NCBI GenBank assembly: GCA_000729835.1
Contig: JFHB01000006.1
Span: 402,477-466,476 of the forward strand
Reading direction: 5' to 3'
From: Atkinsonella hypoxylon
Taxonomy: Eukaryota > Ascomycota > Sordariomycetes > Hypocreales > Clavicipitaceae
DNA: 64,000 nucleotides
Shown one piece after another: positions 1-12,300 of this stretch. The notes under the pieces were generated by a model. The model searched no databases, had not been told where the DNA came from, and was given only the letters and a program-made list of their open reading frames with translations. The translations under genes and the position numbers were made by a program. How positions within the stretch are numbered: the first letter of the stretch is position 1; every line of letters starts with the position of its first letter.

Positions 1-2725
1 GCTTCGTTTCCATATCTTCATACCTTCTAGCCCTTACGCTTGTAGTGTAGAATTTTGATAGCGGGAGACCTAAATAATCATCTATCGTGTCCCCGGGGAC
101 AATGTATTTCAATGTTTTGTGCAACGCTATCAGTATACTCTTGGCCAATTCCCATTTACCAGCAAGAATGCACTGACTAAGGAATTGGGGATGAAAGACG
201 GGAAGTGGTCCATTGAATCTCTGTACTACTTCGAACAGGTCATGTCGGCCATCTCTGTTGATATAGGTCGTCGACATCAAAGCAGACTCGCCTCCGTCAA
301 TATGCCGATCATGGATGAGAAGCTGGTTGCCAGCACCAATAATCAAGTATCCATTTGCCAGCCAGGCAGAGTCACCGATGGGATGTGCTGTGAGATCCTG
401 AATATTGATCTCATGTATTGGTGCCCAGGCTGGCCCTTTGTTAAGATAGTCGAATCTCATTTGGGATAGCAAGAGGACACGATGCTGAAACCCAACAGCC
501 AGGACAGCCTGCGTATCGGGTGTTGAGGTCCAATCAAGATCCTGTACACTATGCTGAGCCTTGTAATCTTGTTCATACTCTAGTCGTGAACCACCAATGT
601 CCCAGATGGTGAGTTGCGATCTCGTCGAGTTGACCAAAGCAGCTTTTTTGAGCATACTGCCACTTGCCAGTGCTGGCTCAATGAGACCAGTTTCTGTCGA
701 CGACGTTGACAGCCACTCCACATTTTGATGATTTACGTCAACCCGGGCCGTCCAGAAATTGACCTTTCCAGTGTGTGTGTATGATATGGCAACGTCTCGG
801 GCAAACACATCAAGAAAACCAGACATGACTGGTGTTGACCCTGCAGGATCCACAGGAAGAACATATTTTAGTGGCTCTGCTGTGTCTAGTTCGAACCGAC
901 AGAATTCTGTCAATTGTGCGGAATCGTCACATGCGTTGGGATCAAGATATTGAGGGAGTTTTACTTCCCACACAACTCCTTGTCCGCTTGATGCTACTGT
1001 TGCTACATAGGCGATTCGACACTCTGTTGCCTGAGAACGGGGTAGGACTATCAGACACAAAGGTATCCCATTGATAGCAAAAGAACACCGAGCTAGTACA
1101 GTCGCAGCATGCGATCGGCAGTCCCAAAGAACAACCGAACTGCTGCATAAGAAAATGACGAATCTTCCCTTGCGTAGGACACAAATACGTTGAATGCTAC
1201 CTTCTTGAGGAATAGTGGCATGGCGTGAAAGAACCTGGCTCTTCTCTTGGCGTTGATGTATCGATTGTTTCCAGAGAATACATTCTCCTCTGTTGGTTCG
1301 GGACACAATGGTATGCCCGCTGAAATTTCTCACAATCTTCTTGACGGGCGCAGTGTGTCCAGTCCAAACAGTATATAACTGGAGTCGTTGGTCATTCGTC
1401 AGAGGGTCCAATAAATCTGTCAAATTAGCCACGTAAACTCCAATTGCACCATCTACTGAATGAAAGAGGAACTGGAGTTTGCCTGTGGACCTGTCAACGT
1501 AGGTTTGAACCTGGATGTGGTAGCTACCGCTCGCATCAAGTCCCCGGTTGAAGAAGCTATTGAAGATGCCTTGATGGGGTAACCGCACCTGCGCGATTTG
1601 TAATGCCTGGAAGGGATCAGACGCGCTAGCTTCGACGTTTTCCAACACCCAGACGGTCAAATTTTCGGCACAGTCAATTTTGATGCAAAGCTCGGGATGT
1701 TTGCTAGCGACGGTGACAAGATTGTCCAAAGTCGCGCAGGGGTCGGTACAGTCATTATCGGTCATGCGATCCTTGACTGCTCGCTCCACAGCTGCAGTGA
1801 AGTCCTTGCCGTCCAAGATAAATGTAATTGGAGGGAAGTTTGCTATAGATGCGCTTATGTCGGATTCGATCATATTTACTTGGCCCCTCAGTTGCCAGTG
1901 CTGACCCTCTATTGCCTCGAATGGGGTCCAAATCCGGATTGTCTGATCCATGCATGATGTGTATAGTACATTGTCAACCGCTTGTTGCACGTGAGATGGA
2001 CGGCGCCATCTTGTTGAAACTACGATGTCCGGATGTCGAAGATACGACATGTCAAACCGCACTTCGTCCGTTGCATAGCTCAGTCGCCTCCAAACCTTCA
2101 CGAGGCGGTCATATAGACCTATGGAAGCAACATATGCGGAGTCATATGATATGACAGCAGATTTGGCGGGATTTGGTAGATCTTTCTGCCAAATTCTAGC
2201 CAGGCTGTCGCGCGTCGTAAACAGTGATAGGGCGGCCGAGGCTACGAGTAGTTCTTGGGAGCCACCCCATGACAGGAAGCATGGCGTGTGGTATGTCGAC
2301 CGAGGAATGTCGAAGACGGTTTGCAAGGCCCACTGCACGCATTTCAGTTGATGCTTGATATAACACACATTTGATAGATATCAGCACAAACCCGTTTGGT
2401 CCCGCCATGCAGAGCCAGTGGACCATATATTCGAACCTGCTTGAGTGTGCAGGTCGCGATTTTCCCAGATACATCATCCAAAATAATAGCCTCAAGTTTT
2501 TGCTCATCGTCGTCGTAGACTGTTTGAATGACGCGATGGGCTCCGCTTAGTACTGTGAAAGCATGGCCGCTTATGTACGCCTGTCGGTATTGTCAGCTTC
2601 GTCTTCTATTCCGCCGGGGGAGTTTAGGTACGGATGTAATTTACATTGTACTGGCGGCCGTTCCAGAAGCCACTTGTGATTCCTTGAAGCTTTGCTGGGG
2701 GCTGACCAGGAAGGACGGCAATCAT
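1..2725 (-). CDS. RAV1: RAVE complex subunit Rav1 (DmX-like), N-terminal part, cut by window edge
   Basis: Rav1 is the large WD-repeat scaffold of the RAVE complex, which promotes reassembly of the V-ATPase V1 and Vo sectors. The minus strand opens at 2725 with MIAVLPGQPPAKLQGITSGF and continues through two short introns (2581-2644 and 2333-2391) into one long open frame that leaves the window at base 1. Predicted exons are 2645-2725, 2392-2580 and 1-2332, giving about 867 residues. WD-type segments such as TIRIWTPFEAIEGQHWQLRG are visible, and near the left edge the family block GDSAWLANGYLIIGAGNQLL is typical of Rav1/DmX proteins. Both introns keep the frame and restore family-like sequence (RQYN-AYISGHAF and TKR-WALQTVFDI). 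The C-terminal part, including most of the Rav1p_C domain, lies outside. The upstream leader contains a G/C homopolymer tract. The alternative of another WD protein is unlikely given the AGNQLL block. Confidence 0.9.
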
Positions 2726-2851
2726 GCTACCGGCTGCTGCTTGGTTCTACCATGTCTGGGCTGTGTGCGTTCGTGTTGTCTTCGCTTGTTCTCGATGCTG
2801 GACCCTTTCCATTTGAGTCTCGGTCTCTACTTACCATGGAACGTACATTTT

Positions 2852-2876
2852 GGGGGGGGGGACGGGGGGGGGGGGG
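2852..2876 (+). repeat. poly-G tract
   Basis: Ten G residues, then AC, then thirteen G residues. On the RAV1 sense strand this is a C-run about 130 nt upstream of the predicted start codon, so it lies in the leader or core promoter. It could form a G-quadruplex on the plus strand, and its length is likely to vary in sequencing. Confidence 0.9.
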
Positions 2877-4295
2877 TCAGTACACAGGTGTCAGAGCTCA
2901 GCCCAAGCGTTCCTTTTCCTGCTTAGCTCGGCGTATGGGTTTGCAATGACGGTATTATGTAATGCCACATGTGTCCCACTACATTATCTTCCGGTACTAC
3001 CCTATAGCGAAACGATCCTATTTGTCAGGGAAGTTGCACGCGGTGTATTCTGTCTGGATACCGCGTTTTAAGACAGCGCAAGTGGTGGGGGACGCTGACA
3101 GCCAGGGATCATTGGGCTGATAATAGTGTTCAGTCTATGGTTTGTATGTAGGACAAGGTGTAGGGGTAGGTGAATTGTAGGGAATGTGGTGTTGCGAATT
3201 ATCAGTTAGTATCGTGCTGTGTGAAAGGTGACCTCAGTGAGACATGGGCGACGCAGGATGAGCGGACAGGACAATGTCATAAGATTGATTATGTAGAGGC
3301 ATTCCCACACTGTAGTCAGAAACTAACAACAGGGAAGCAAGCTGTGCGTCAGCCAAGTAATTTGCTCTATAAATCAATTTGTGGTGTTATGTGCACGCTC
3401 TTTTCTCCCTCTTTGGTTGTTGAAATTGACCGACCATTACAGCTTTGGAAATAGCACTAATATTGACTATGAAGATTTAGGAGTCGATACTGCAACTTAA
3501 ACATGCCCGATATTTGATATTTAAGCTATTAGACTATTTGATCCGTAAGCGCTCTACTTACTCACGTTACTTTTGACTTGTTGTCGAGATTGTGTGGCGT
3601 CCCTGCTGTGGTCGCCACAACCGACTTCTTGACTACACCTTTAAAGATTGACGGTAGCCTGTTGGGAAGAGTGGAGTTTGGGTCGACAAATATATCGATA
3701 TTAACTGGCAAAAAGACAAGGGCCATGACGTGCCGCTCTTGCGACACACCACCAGAGCTTCCCTAGACCCGGCCCTGTACGCCCTTCGCCCAGATATGGG
3801 ATGCCCAGGGCGTAAATATGGAAAGTCACGACTCACCCCTTAAAAGGTCAAGTTTTTCAGGACTGCTAGTGCCGTGACGAGGAAGGTCGAACTTGCAAGC
3901 CACTTAGCCGCGTAGTAATCGGCAGAGGCATTTCTGCACTAACGGTAACCTAGAAGCCCGAAAGGAGAGTTACAGAACCTCCATTGTCGAACTCCGGAGC
4001 TATGGTACTAAGGGGTTTTAGAAGCCATCTAGCTTCTGATTGAATATAAACATGCAGTAACGAATTTTCCAACATGCAGCGGCAACTAAGCGCCAAACAG
4101 TGGGACATCGTAACCGAGTTGCGGGAAATGTTCTGACATGGATTGCGGTTGTCAGGCCCCCTAGATCGGTACATGTAAAGATCTTAGTAATTGTCCAATT
4201 TCGACGACTAGGTCCTCAGCAATGGATACTCTAAACTAAATAGAGCTTAGTGACGCCCACCACGAAAAAAAAGATATGATATCAGGGCTTTTCAA

Positions 4296-4750
4296 GTGGT
4301 CATTATTATCAACATCTGTCCAAAAATCGGGTGGCGCGCGACGGTATCTGGCACAGGAGTCTACCTAGTACCTTTAACAATGAAATGTCTGTTAAATCAC
4401 TCACTTGCTGCTCCACGATTCAAAATTCGTTGCTGTATGTTTGCATACTCCTTCTGATAAACTGCATTTCTTCGACGCCGAGACGGCTCTCACGGGGTGC
4501 CCAACTCTATCCTGGCTCGGGCGCAGGATCTGAAGCGACCTTTAGTCGGCCAAGAACCGCGAGCTGTGCAATGTAGGTATCTATATTATGACTCGGATGC
4601 TTTGCTGGTACTTATATCATGTTGTAAATTAGTACACTAGAAAAGTACCTCTGAACTCACCTGTTTGACTAGCTCATAATTTTTGGTCGCCCCGATTTAT
4701 GGTACGAGCTCGGTGATAGTTGCTAACTCTACAAGGCATCAACCAAATTT
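4296..4750. repeat. diverged dispersed repeat (same family as 23377-23710)
   Basis: An arm at about 4326-4343 (AAAAATCGGGTGGCGCGCG) and another at 4683-4730 (TTGGTCGCCCCGATTT, then GAGCTCGGTGATAG) match the two arms of an inverted repeat at 23.4 kb. They lie in the opposite order, so the GC-rich ends face each other here. A second short match follows each right-hand arm (TCTACCTAGTACCTTTAACA here, CCTACCTGTTACCTTAACA at 23.7 kb). No coding capacity was seen. Confidence 0.45.
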
Positions 4751-5134
4751 GGCGAGACAGCCCACCCAGCCGAACATGTCTCCCAGTCGCAGAACGACGC
4801 ATCCGCAACGAGATCATTATCTAACTGATGTGATAGAATCAGCAAACGACCGGAAAATGGGGTGATTGTCACAAAAAGGACACGGGCAAGGGACGAACTT
4901 CTGAGAAATATTGGCCAAGCATGTATGTGAAAGCAAAGAGATAGCCAACGAATACCTGAAACCACCGCCCGCTACACGGTCCACCACTATTACATTTGTC
5001 ATTCTTCTATATAACGGAGAGGCGTATTGAATGACACGCCGCGATCCATTGCCCCATCCATACATTTATAATCTATAGTCGACCCGTCAAGCATCAATAT
5101 GCCAAAGCCATCGCCATACAGCCATTTCCTCATG

Positions 5135-8100
5135 CTATCCAGCGCTGTGCCCATCACCTTGCGTGTTATTCTTGCCCGCCAAAGGTGTTTCAGGTCCAGC
5201 ATGCAAGCTGAACCGTGAACTGCCCACTTCCATTGGAACAGTTCTCGTAAATGCAGACCTTGAATACGCATGCTTCAGAAAATTGTCGCGCAAGTCGTGC
5301 TCTCCATTCAACTTCTGCCGAGATACGTTCGCATCTTCTGCACTGTCCCAGGGCCGACTCGTTGCGACGACACTGTTCGTTGCGTGACTGGCATGGCCGC
5401 CGCCGCCAGTCGGTCGTGCTCGATTCCATTTGACCGGCGAGTGTTGCTTCTGAATACCTGCCCATACTGAACGAGTCTGTGGTGAGAGTTGCATGTAGGC
5501 AGGCACTGGCACTTTCGGCGTGGTCGTTGGCACACCGCCTAGTCCAGACATGACACTGCGAGAAGCTAGACCTTGCTTTCCCATGTCAGGTTTCCGAACG
5601 TCAGAATTCTTCTCCTGGACTTCATCCACAGGATCTAAGAAACGCAATGGAGGCGCCTGAGTCGAAGGAAACAGACTTCCTGTCGAGCGAGAAGGAGTTT
5701 GAATCGGAGATAAAGTGCCTTGGTCGTAGTCGAATTGCCGAAAGAGCGTTCGTCGTTTTGACTGTCTCCAACTAGGCTTATAAGAGCTTTTCAGCCCAGC
5801 GGTGGCTGGCGACTGTAATGTCTGGACAACCTCCACGGGCCGAGATGAACTCGTGATTTGTCTCCATCGCTGGAACGCTCTATTTCGATTATCCCGCTGG
5901 TGCCTATTCTGAACCATAGCTGCCGAGTGTGCCTGACCACTCTTTTGAAGAGTTGATATCGTCCAAGCCTTCAAGAACTGGAGTTGCTGCTCAGCTAACC
6001 ACAACTGTGTAGCGCCTCTCGCTTGCTGTTGGTTCACTAGAGCATGCTTTTGCCACTTGTGCAAAAAAATATGCCTTCGATAGTTGAGCGCACCAGCCCG
6101 AGATGTGCAGCTTTGAACAGCATATCTTCTCCAGAGCATATAAACTGCTTGCCTGCGATTGATATTGTTTAATGTTTGATATTCATCGACCGCTCTTTCC
6201 ATTGACTGTATTCCGAACATTCGCATATGCCATCGATGTAGGGCCGTGTAGAAGCTACGTTGCCGTCTTCGGGAAGAGACTTGAGTGTATCTCATCATTA
6301 AATATCGGCGCACCAATAATTTCATCTGGTGCTTCCTTCGTTTGACAGCGCGCCCGAAATGTTCCAACAGGTATGTAGCGCGAATGTACCACTGTGCTCT
6401 ACGACTCAATATACCCAACTGCAGCTGGATTTGAGTGAAACTTTCGAGGCGGCGTGTTAGCATCATTGAAGAGCGGGACCTCACAGAACCAATTGACAAA
6501 ACTTTTAGCGCTGAGCGGCGCAAATGCATTTTAGTCCACGCATCCATGAAACGCATAGCAGATGTGTACTCGCATTTGCAGCGAAACCCTTCGGCGCGTG
6601 CTCGAAGCTGCCAGATATCAAGATACCGGACGCATTGATCCAGCGCAAGGAATCGTCTACACGATTCAGCTTGGCGGCCGATATCCGCAAAGACTCTCCA
6701 AGTCCGGAGCCAGCGAAGATATTTGAGAGTCGCGGCAAGTTTTTGAGCTGACCTGGCTTGGAGTCTCTGATTTCTCACGCTTTCAACCCAGTGGGCAACA
6801 AAACACATGTTCCTGCTGTGATGGAAAATGCTAACCAGCCTGCTCCCCCTTTCACTGATATTGTGAACCTGTCCTAGCCAACGATGAATCAACCCTGATT
6901 GTATTAGTCGATTTGTTGCATCAGTATATAGTTTGCACGAGACACAACTCAACCAGAGGTTGAGAAACTGTGAGGCCTTTTTACTCATTTGCGCTGCAGC
7001 CATTACAGATGCGGCTAATTCAAGCTGTGCTTGATGACATCTTACGACACGCTGCAGCTTCTTGAATGCCAGGAGAGCTTTCAAACGCCTGGCTGTAGGC
7101 AGCTTCGAATATGGTGATTGGATCCAGCTGCTGAAACACCGGAAACGAACCATGTGTCTTCTGGCAACAGAATCTCGTTCCAGTCGCTTGACGGTTTCGT
7201 CGACCCATCGACTGAAAATTCTGCTCGCAAGATATATTTGTCGGGCTCGAACTGCTCTTTGCAAAAAGACGTCGTCGTCCAAAGTAACTCGATTGTGTGC
7301 TTCTGCCTCTAAAGATGGCTGTTCTGGAGACCTATTGTCTTCAATCATAGATAAAGCTCTAGCCATACTTGCAGTATTTATTGGTTTCAAAAGCTTTTTG
7401 TGATCGTGTTTGGGCGATTGACTCGATCGATATGTTGAGTCAGGGAAGATTTTCCCAGAGGCAACGTTGCGCCACCGATCTATGACGGATACTATGGACT
7501 GTTTCTGGGATTTCCAGTTCACAACGTTTGACTTGACGCCGGCAGCTGGCTTTTGAGAAGGTTTCAACGTATGGTGAGTTTCCAGCTTGTATCCAGGCCG
7601 CACTTGGTCGGCAGAAACATCCTTGCGTTGCTTCTCGAACTGTAGAGCACCATTAGGAGCTGGCAGTATCCGTTCGTCGTCTTGGGACACCTTCAAGTCG
7701 CTCAAAACGTTACTTCGAGAACTTGAGTCGCTACCAGCAACCTTCGCAGACAAGTTTTCTAGATACCGGTTGCGAATAACAGCTCCATGCTCTTTACTGG
7801 GTAACTGTGACCCGAATACTTGGGATATAGGGCCTTTGAAAGGTTCGTGGCGAGAATCGGAGGATGAACTACGACGATGATCAGGTGTCGTCTCATCATT
7901 ATCATCGAATTCGACAAGAATACCCATGCGATTCATCAATCGATGGAATTTTTCCAACAATGACCCATTTCCAGATTCACCTCCAATACGGAACACCAAA
8001 GCAGAGAGATGATGGTCCGAGTCTGGATCAATCCCAAACGTTGGAAGAACGTTATCATACGCTTCGAAAAGAACGGCTGCGGGGAGTGGTTTCGGATAAC

Positions 8101-8386
8101 GCGAGTCATCAAGTTTCTGCTGGGCTGTAGATACAATAGAGTGCAGAATTGCAATATCTGTAGGGTTCTGTATTAACCTAAGAATAAACGAAGGAACATA
8201 TGCCCGTAAGTGGTACGTACCTCTATTAGAATAGTATGGTTCTTGCTTTGATAAGACCCACGAAGAGTTGCTAGTCTGGCCATCTTCGAGATCTAAAACA
8301 TGATCTTGATTTTCCAGCGCAATTCCGATTTGCGCCACTGCATTTAGCGTCAGTTTGATATTGTTCTCGATATTCGAACCTGACAA
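5135..8386 (-). CDS. SFI1: Sfi1-like centrin-binding spindle pole body protein
   Basis: Sfi1 forms the half-bridge filament of the spindle pole body, and each of its tryptophan-containing helical repeats binds one centrin (Cdc31). The frame gives about 1060 residues. Residues about 55-160 carry the fungal Sfi1 N-terminal region (for example GIDPDSDHHLSALVFRIGGE). The middle (about 350-820) is a long series of repeats of roughly 30 residues with spaced W, L and R residues such as FSRWVDETVKRLERD, FLNLWLSCV, YLDIWQLRAR and FLHKWQKHAL. The C-terminal 250 residues look disordered and S/P/T-rich. The frame is open throughout, but a 63-nt segment (8158-8220) has a GTACGT donor and CCCTACAG acceptor. 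Its removal joins YYSNR to DIAILHSIV, matching the family, so the CDS is best read as 5135-8157 plus 8221-8386 (1062 aa). Confidence 0.9.
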   Translation of the reverse strand: MSGSNIENNIKLTLNAVAQIGIALENQDHVLDLEDGQTSNSSWVLSKQEPYYSNRGTYHLRAYVPSFILRLIQNPTDIAILHSIVSTAQQKLDDSRYPKPLPAAVLFEAYDNVLPTFGIDPDSDHHLSALVFRIGGESGNGSLLEKFHRLMNRMGILVEFDDNDETTPDHRRSSSSDSRHEPFKGPISQVFGSQLPSKEHGAVIRNRYLENLSAKVAGSDSSSRSNVLSDLKVSQDDERILPAPNGALQFEKQRKDVSADQVRPGYKLETHHTLKPSQKPAAGVKSNVVNWKSQKQSIVSVIDRWRNVASGKIFPDSTYRSSQSPKHDHKKLLKPINTASMARALSMIEDNRSPEQPSLEAEAHNRVTLDDDVFLQRAVRARQIYLASRIFSRWVDETVKRLERDSVARRHMVRFRCFSSWIQSPYSKLPTARRLKALLAFKKLQRVVRCHQAQLELAASVMAAAQMSKKASQFLNLWLSCVSCKLYTDATNRLIQSGLIHRWLGQVHNISERGSRLVSIFHHSRNMCFVAHWVESVRNQRLQARSAQKLAATLKYLRWLRTWRVFADIGRQAESCRRFLALDQCVRYLDIWQLRARAEGFRCKCEYTSAMRFMDAWTKMHLRRSALKVLSIGSVRSRSSMMLTRRLESFTQIQLQLGILSRRAQWYIRATYLLEHFGRAVKRRKHQMKLLVRRYLMMRYTQVSSRRRQRSFYTALHRWHMRMFGIQSMERAVDEYQTLNNINRRQAVYMLWRRYAVQSCTSRAGALNYRRHIFLHKWQKHALVNQQQARGATQLWLAEQQLQFLKAWTISTLQKSGQAHSAAMVQNRHQRDNRNRAFQRWRQITSSSRPVEVVQTLQSPATAGLKSSYKPSWRQSKRRTLFRQFDYDQGTLSPIQTPSRSTGSLFPSTQAPPLRFLDPVDEVQEKNSDVRKPDMGKQGLASRSVMSGLGGVPTTTPKVPVPAYMQLSPQTRSVWAGIQKQHSPVKWNRARPTGGGGHASHATNSVVATSRPWDSAEDANVSRQKLNGEHDLRDNFLKHAYSRSAFTRTVPMEVGSSRFSLHAGPETPLAGKNNTQGDGHSAG

Positions 8387-9379
8387 GATGACTCACTTAA
8401 GCTGGCAGTTCTTGGTCATTATCGACCGAGACCATATCCCTGGTCAGCATAACACGATATAAGCTCCCAGGGAAGAAATTTCGCTACTTTGGCGGCAGAT
8501 ATATCGTGTTTGCCAATCTGCAAGTCTAGTTGCAATGAAAGAACGCGCCGCCTGACTTGGACGCGGCGCTAGAAGTGGAGCGCTGGCTGTCGCCAAAAAT
8601 GAGACGTGGCCACGTGCAACACTGGCAACCGTGAGGCGACATTATGTAAGCGTACGATAATGGAACCTTTTACTTTTCCACATCAGAACACATTAGATGC
8701 TTGATTTTCAGAATGAATAAATCATTAACTTCTAATACCCCTCGGAACCAATCTATTCCTACGAAATCTGGCTCGGCATAGGAGTAGAATCTTGCGTGTC
8801 ATCATCCAAAACTTCAAGAGGTGACTCTACAACAAGCTGATTCTTAGTCGTTGACGAGGCAGAATCGGTCGGGCATCAACTCGTCCATCGCAACCAGCAC
8901 CCAATTCCTATGCCTCCTCAAGTCTCCGGGCATCGCCAAGTCCACAAGCTTGCTTACGCAGCTTTACAATGTTCTGCTCAGGTAAGTTCGGCCAGAAGGG
9001 ATTGACGCTTCAGTTCGATGTTAATCGATGCGGTCTCCCAGTCAGCAGTTTATGGAAAATGCATAGTAGCCGACTATAATACTGTGGAGAAAGGCATGTG
9101 TGCCAAAGAGTTCATGAAACTCAGGGATTGTTACCTAGTAAGTTTGAACTTAGTTTGAAATGTGATTCGTAGTTCAAAAGACGAACTAATAGAACAATAG
9201 AAAGCGATATCTAAAAGATAAAAAAAATGGTAATAAGAGATATAATTTTCTACTGGAATTTCTACCATTGAGAAATAAAGTGCATAATTTAATTTCTCTT
9301 AAGTCCAATCAGCCATACGGCCATTAACAGTTCACTGGATTCTGAAAATTGTGAGTGATCAGGCGATGGCTCAGGATTA
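8387..9379. other. intergenic spacer, SFI1 promoter and ILS1 3' region
   Basis: About 1 kb between the SFI1 start and the isoleucyl-tRNA synthetase stop. It is moderately AT-rich at 9180-9310. I see no open frame or RNA gene here. Confidence 0.6.
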
Positions 9380-12300
9380 TCAGAACCTTAGCAAGCGGAG
9401 CAAGAATCTGGCTTGCTGCACCTCTTGCTGTTCTTCTGCTATCACCCGTGTTCTCTCAATATCAGCGAGAATAGGTGCAAGAGGCCCTCGTAAGGTCTTT
9501 TCTATGGCAGTAGACTGTGCGGTTAAGGCTTGCGCCAGTCCTATGTCTTCAGGATCAGACAAGACTAGATATTCCATCTTGACATCGTCTGTGGCCTGAA
9601 GGCCCGCCTTTTTGCGTAATCTCTGCACACGGTTGATAATCTCTCTCGCCAAGCCTTCTTGGGCCAATTCAGGGTGAATTTCGGAGTCTAGAATCGTGAG
9701 AACCTCGTTGTCCGTATTGATTTCCAGACTTTTGGAAGTTGCACCTTCCTGCAGGCTACGTCGCACGACGAGATCTCCTGCTTCCAGTGCAATACCGTCC
9801 ACAATGATTTTCCCCATCTGCAAATATTCTTGAACTTGTTCGCTGCTCAAATTTGGAAGGGCTTTTTTAACGCGGGCCATGTCTTTCCTTAGCTTCTTGC
9901 CAAGAACAGGCCAGTCTGCCGTGACGCTCAATTGAACATCGTAGCTCGCCTCATCGTTAGAAAGCACAAGATCTCGGATGTTGAGTTCCTCTGTGATATA
10001 ACCCTCCAATGACTTCACATCCTGCAGATACTGGAGATCGTGGTGTATGACAACCAGGGTCTTCAGAGGTGTCTTCAGACCTATACCTCTCCGTTCTCGA
10101 GAGACTCTAGCTAGTTCGATAACACGTTGCATTCTGGAAACTCTCCTTTCAACCTCGGAATTGAACAAATCTTGTCTGACTTCAGGGAAGGGCAAGAAGT
10201 GCACGCTACGAGGATCTTCGGCCTGTAAATTTTTGGGTATGTGGGCCAACAGCTTGAGGTAGATGGTGTCTGATAGAAATGGTGTGAATGGAGCCAGACC
10301 GCGACAGAGCGTGTACAAGACTTCAAACAACGCATTTAATGCATGCTGTGTGTCTTGAAGGCCATTTTCTCCCTTGAGCCGTCGACGATTGAATCGAATA
10401 TACCAATTCGTGGTGTTGTCGATGAGCTCGAGAAGTCGTGGCACAACAGTGTAGAGTCGGTATCCTGTACTGTTGTGAGAAGTAGATCAACTGTTTGGAT
10501 GGACGAATCTTACCTCGCATTTCCGCGTTCACGAACTCCAAAAGACTTTGACAACTTGCCAAGATCCAGCGGTCCATCACGTTTTCGTTGTTGGCTTCCA
10601 TTTCCGGATTCCACATGTAGTCCACTCCCTCTGTTTTTTTAAGGAGAGCTGTTTGGCCTTCAAAGAACTTATAACTGTTCCATAAGGGTAGAAGGACTTT
10701 TTGCACAACTTCCTTGACTCCAGATTCCTTGAATCGTAATGGTTCCGCTCGAACGACTGGAGAATTAATCAGGTAGAGTCGCAGGGCATCTGAGCCATAC
10801 TTATCCATTACAGTTGAAGGATCGGGGTAATTCTTCAGCCTCTTGGACATCTTTTTGCCATCTTCTGCCAAAACAATACCGTTTACAACACAGTTTTGGA
10901 ATGGTGAGCGGCCAAATAAGTGTGTTCCCAAAACGAGAAGCGTGTAGAACCAACCTCTCGTTTGATCGAGTCCTTCAGCGATAAAATTACCCGGGAATGA
11001 TTTCTCAAACTTTCCGACATTCTCAAAGGGATAATGTTGGCTTGCATATGGCATGCTTCCGGATTCAAACCAGCAATCGAAAACTTCATCCACTCTTCTC
11101 AGTGTTCCCTTGCCCTGTTTGCTTGGAATGGTTATATGATCAACCTTGTCTCTGTGAATATCATCAAGCTGGCCTTTATAACCGCTGAGTTCTCGAAGTT
11201 CCTCCACACTGCCAACGCAAACTTTTTCTTCTAGGTCATCACTGACCCATAACGGAATTGGTGTACCCCAGTAACGATTCCTGCCAACATTCCAATCTCG
11301 AGCATTTGCTATCCAGCTTGCAAATCGACGCTCCTTGACAAATGAAGGAACCCAGTGAGATCCTTCAATATTCTTTAACATGTCTGGAATGATTTCCGGA
11401 ATCCTTATGAACCATGAAGGCACCGCGCGATAGATGAGAGGGGTGTCTGACCTGGGACACATAGGATAAGAGTGACGCAACTGTGATTCGACAACTAGAC
11501 GATCTGCCGCTTTGAGGTACTTGATTATATGTTTATCTGCTTCCTTTACGTGCAACCCCTCAAAATCTGAGACCTTGGCAATAAAGTGGCCGGTATCATC
11601 GAGTGGATCTGGAGGTGGTCGTTTCTCGTTGATAACGCCTGCGGCAACAGCGACATTGTAATCTTCTTCACCGAAAGCTGGTGCCTGATGCACAATTCCC
11701 GTACCACTTTCAGCTGTCACGTAAGTTCCATTGAGGACTCTGAAGCCGAAATCCTTGAACTCGTCATAAAAATAGTCGAAAAGTGGTTTGTACCGCCATC
11801 CAAGCATGTCTTTTCCTTTGACCTTCCCAACCAAAGAGAATTTGGCTTTCTTTGGATCTTTGTACAATGTACCAAGAAGCTGTTCCAGAAGGACGAAGAT
11901 TTTGCCAGACTTCTCATCATGAATCTTGATGTACTCGAAGTCCGGGTGAACGGCAAGGCCGGTATGGGAAGGCAGTGTCCATGGAGTGGTCGTCCATGCC
12001 AAGAGATGAACGTTGGGGTCATCCAAAAGGGGGAATGAAACCACCACTGCAGGATCAGTCACGTCTTGATAATTTTGGTTGGCTTCAAAATTACTCAGCG
12101 CAGTTGTAAGCACAGTGGAATATGGCATCACTCGATGGCCTTGATAAACTTGTCCCTTATCGAAGAGTTGCTTGAATACCCACCACAGTGATTCCATGAA
12201 TTTCGGGTCCATAGTCTAGTAAGCCGAATTAGTCTTGACGTAGCGTGCAAGTAAACGAAAGTGCTAACCTTATAATCATTGTCGAAATCTATCCAACGAC

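Larger units (their letters stand above)
2726..5134. other. intergenic, RAV1 leader plus old repeat fragments
   Basis: About 2.4 kb between the RAV1 start and the SFI1 stop has no convincing gene on either strand. Open frames here are short and have no recognisable family sequence. It holds the poly-G tract at 2852-2876 and a diverged repeat (about 4296-4750) shared with 23.4 kb. Confidence 0.6.
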
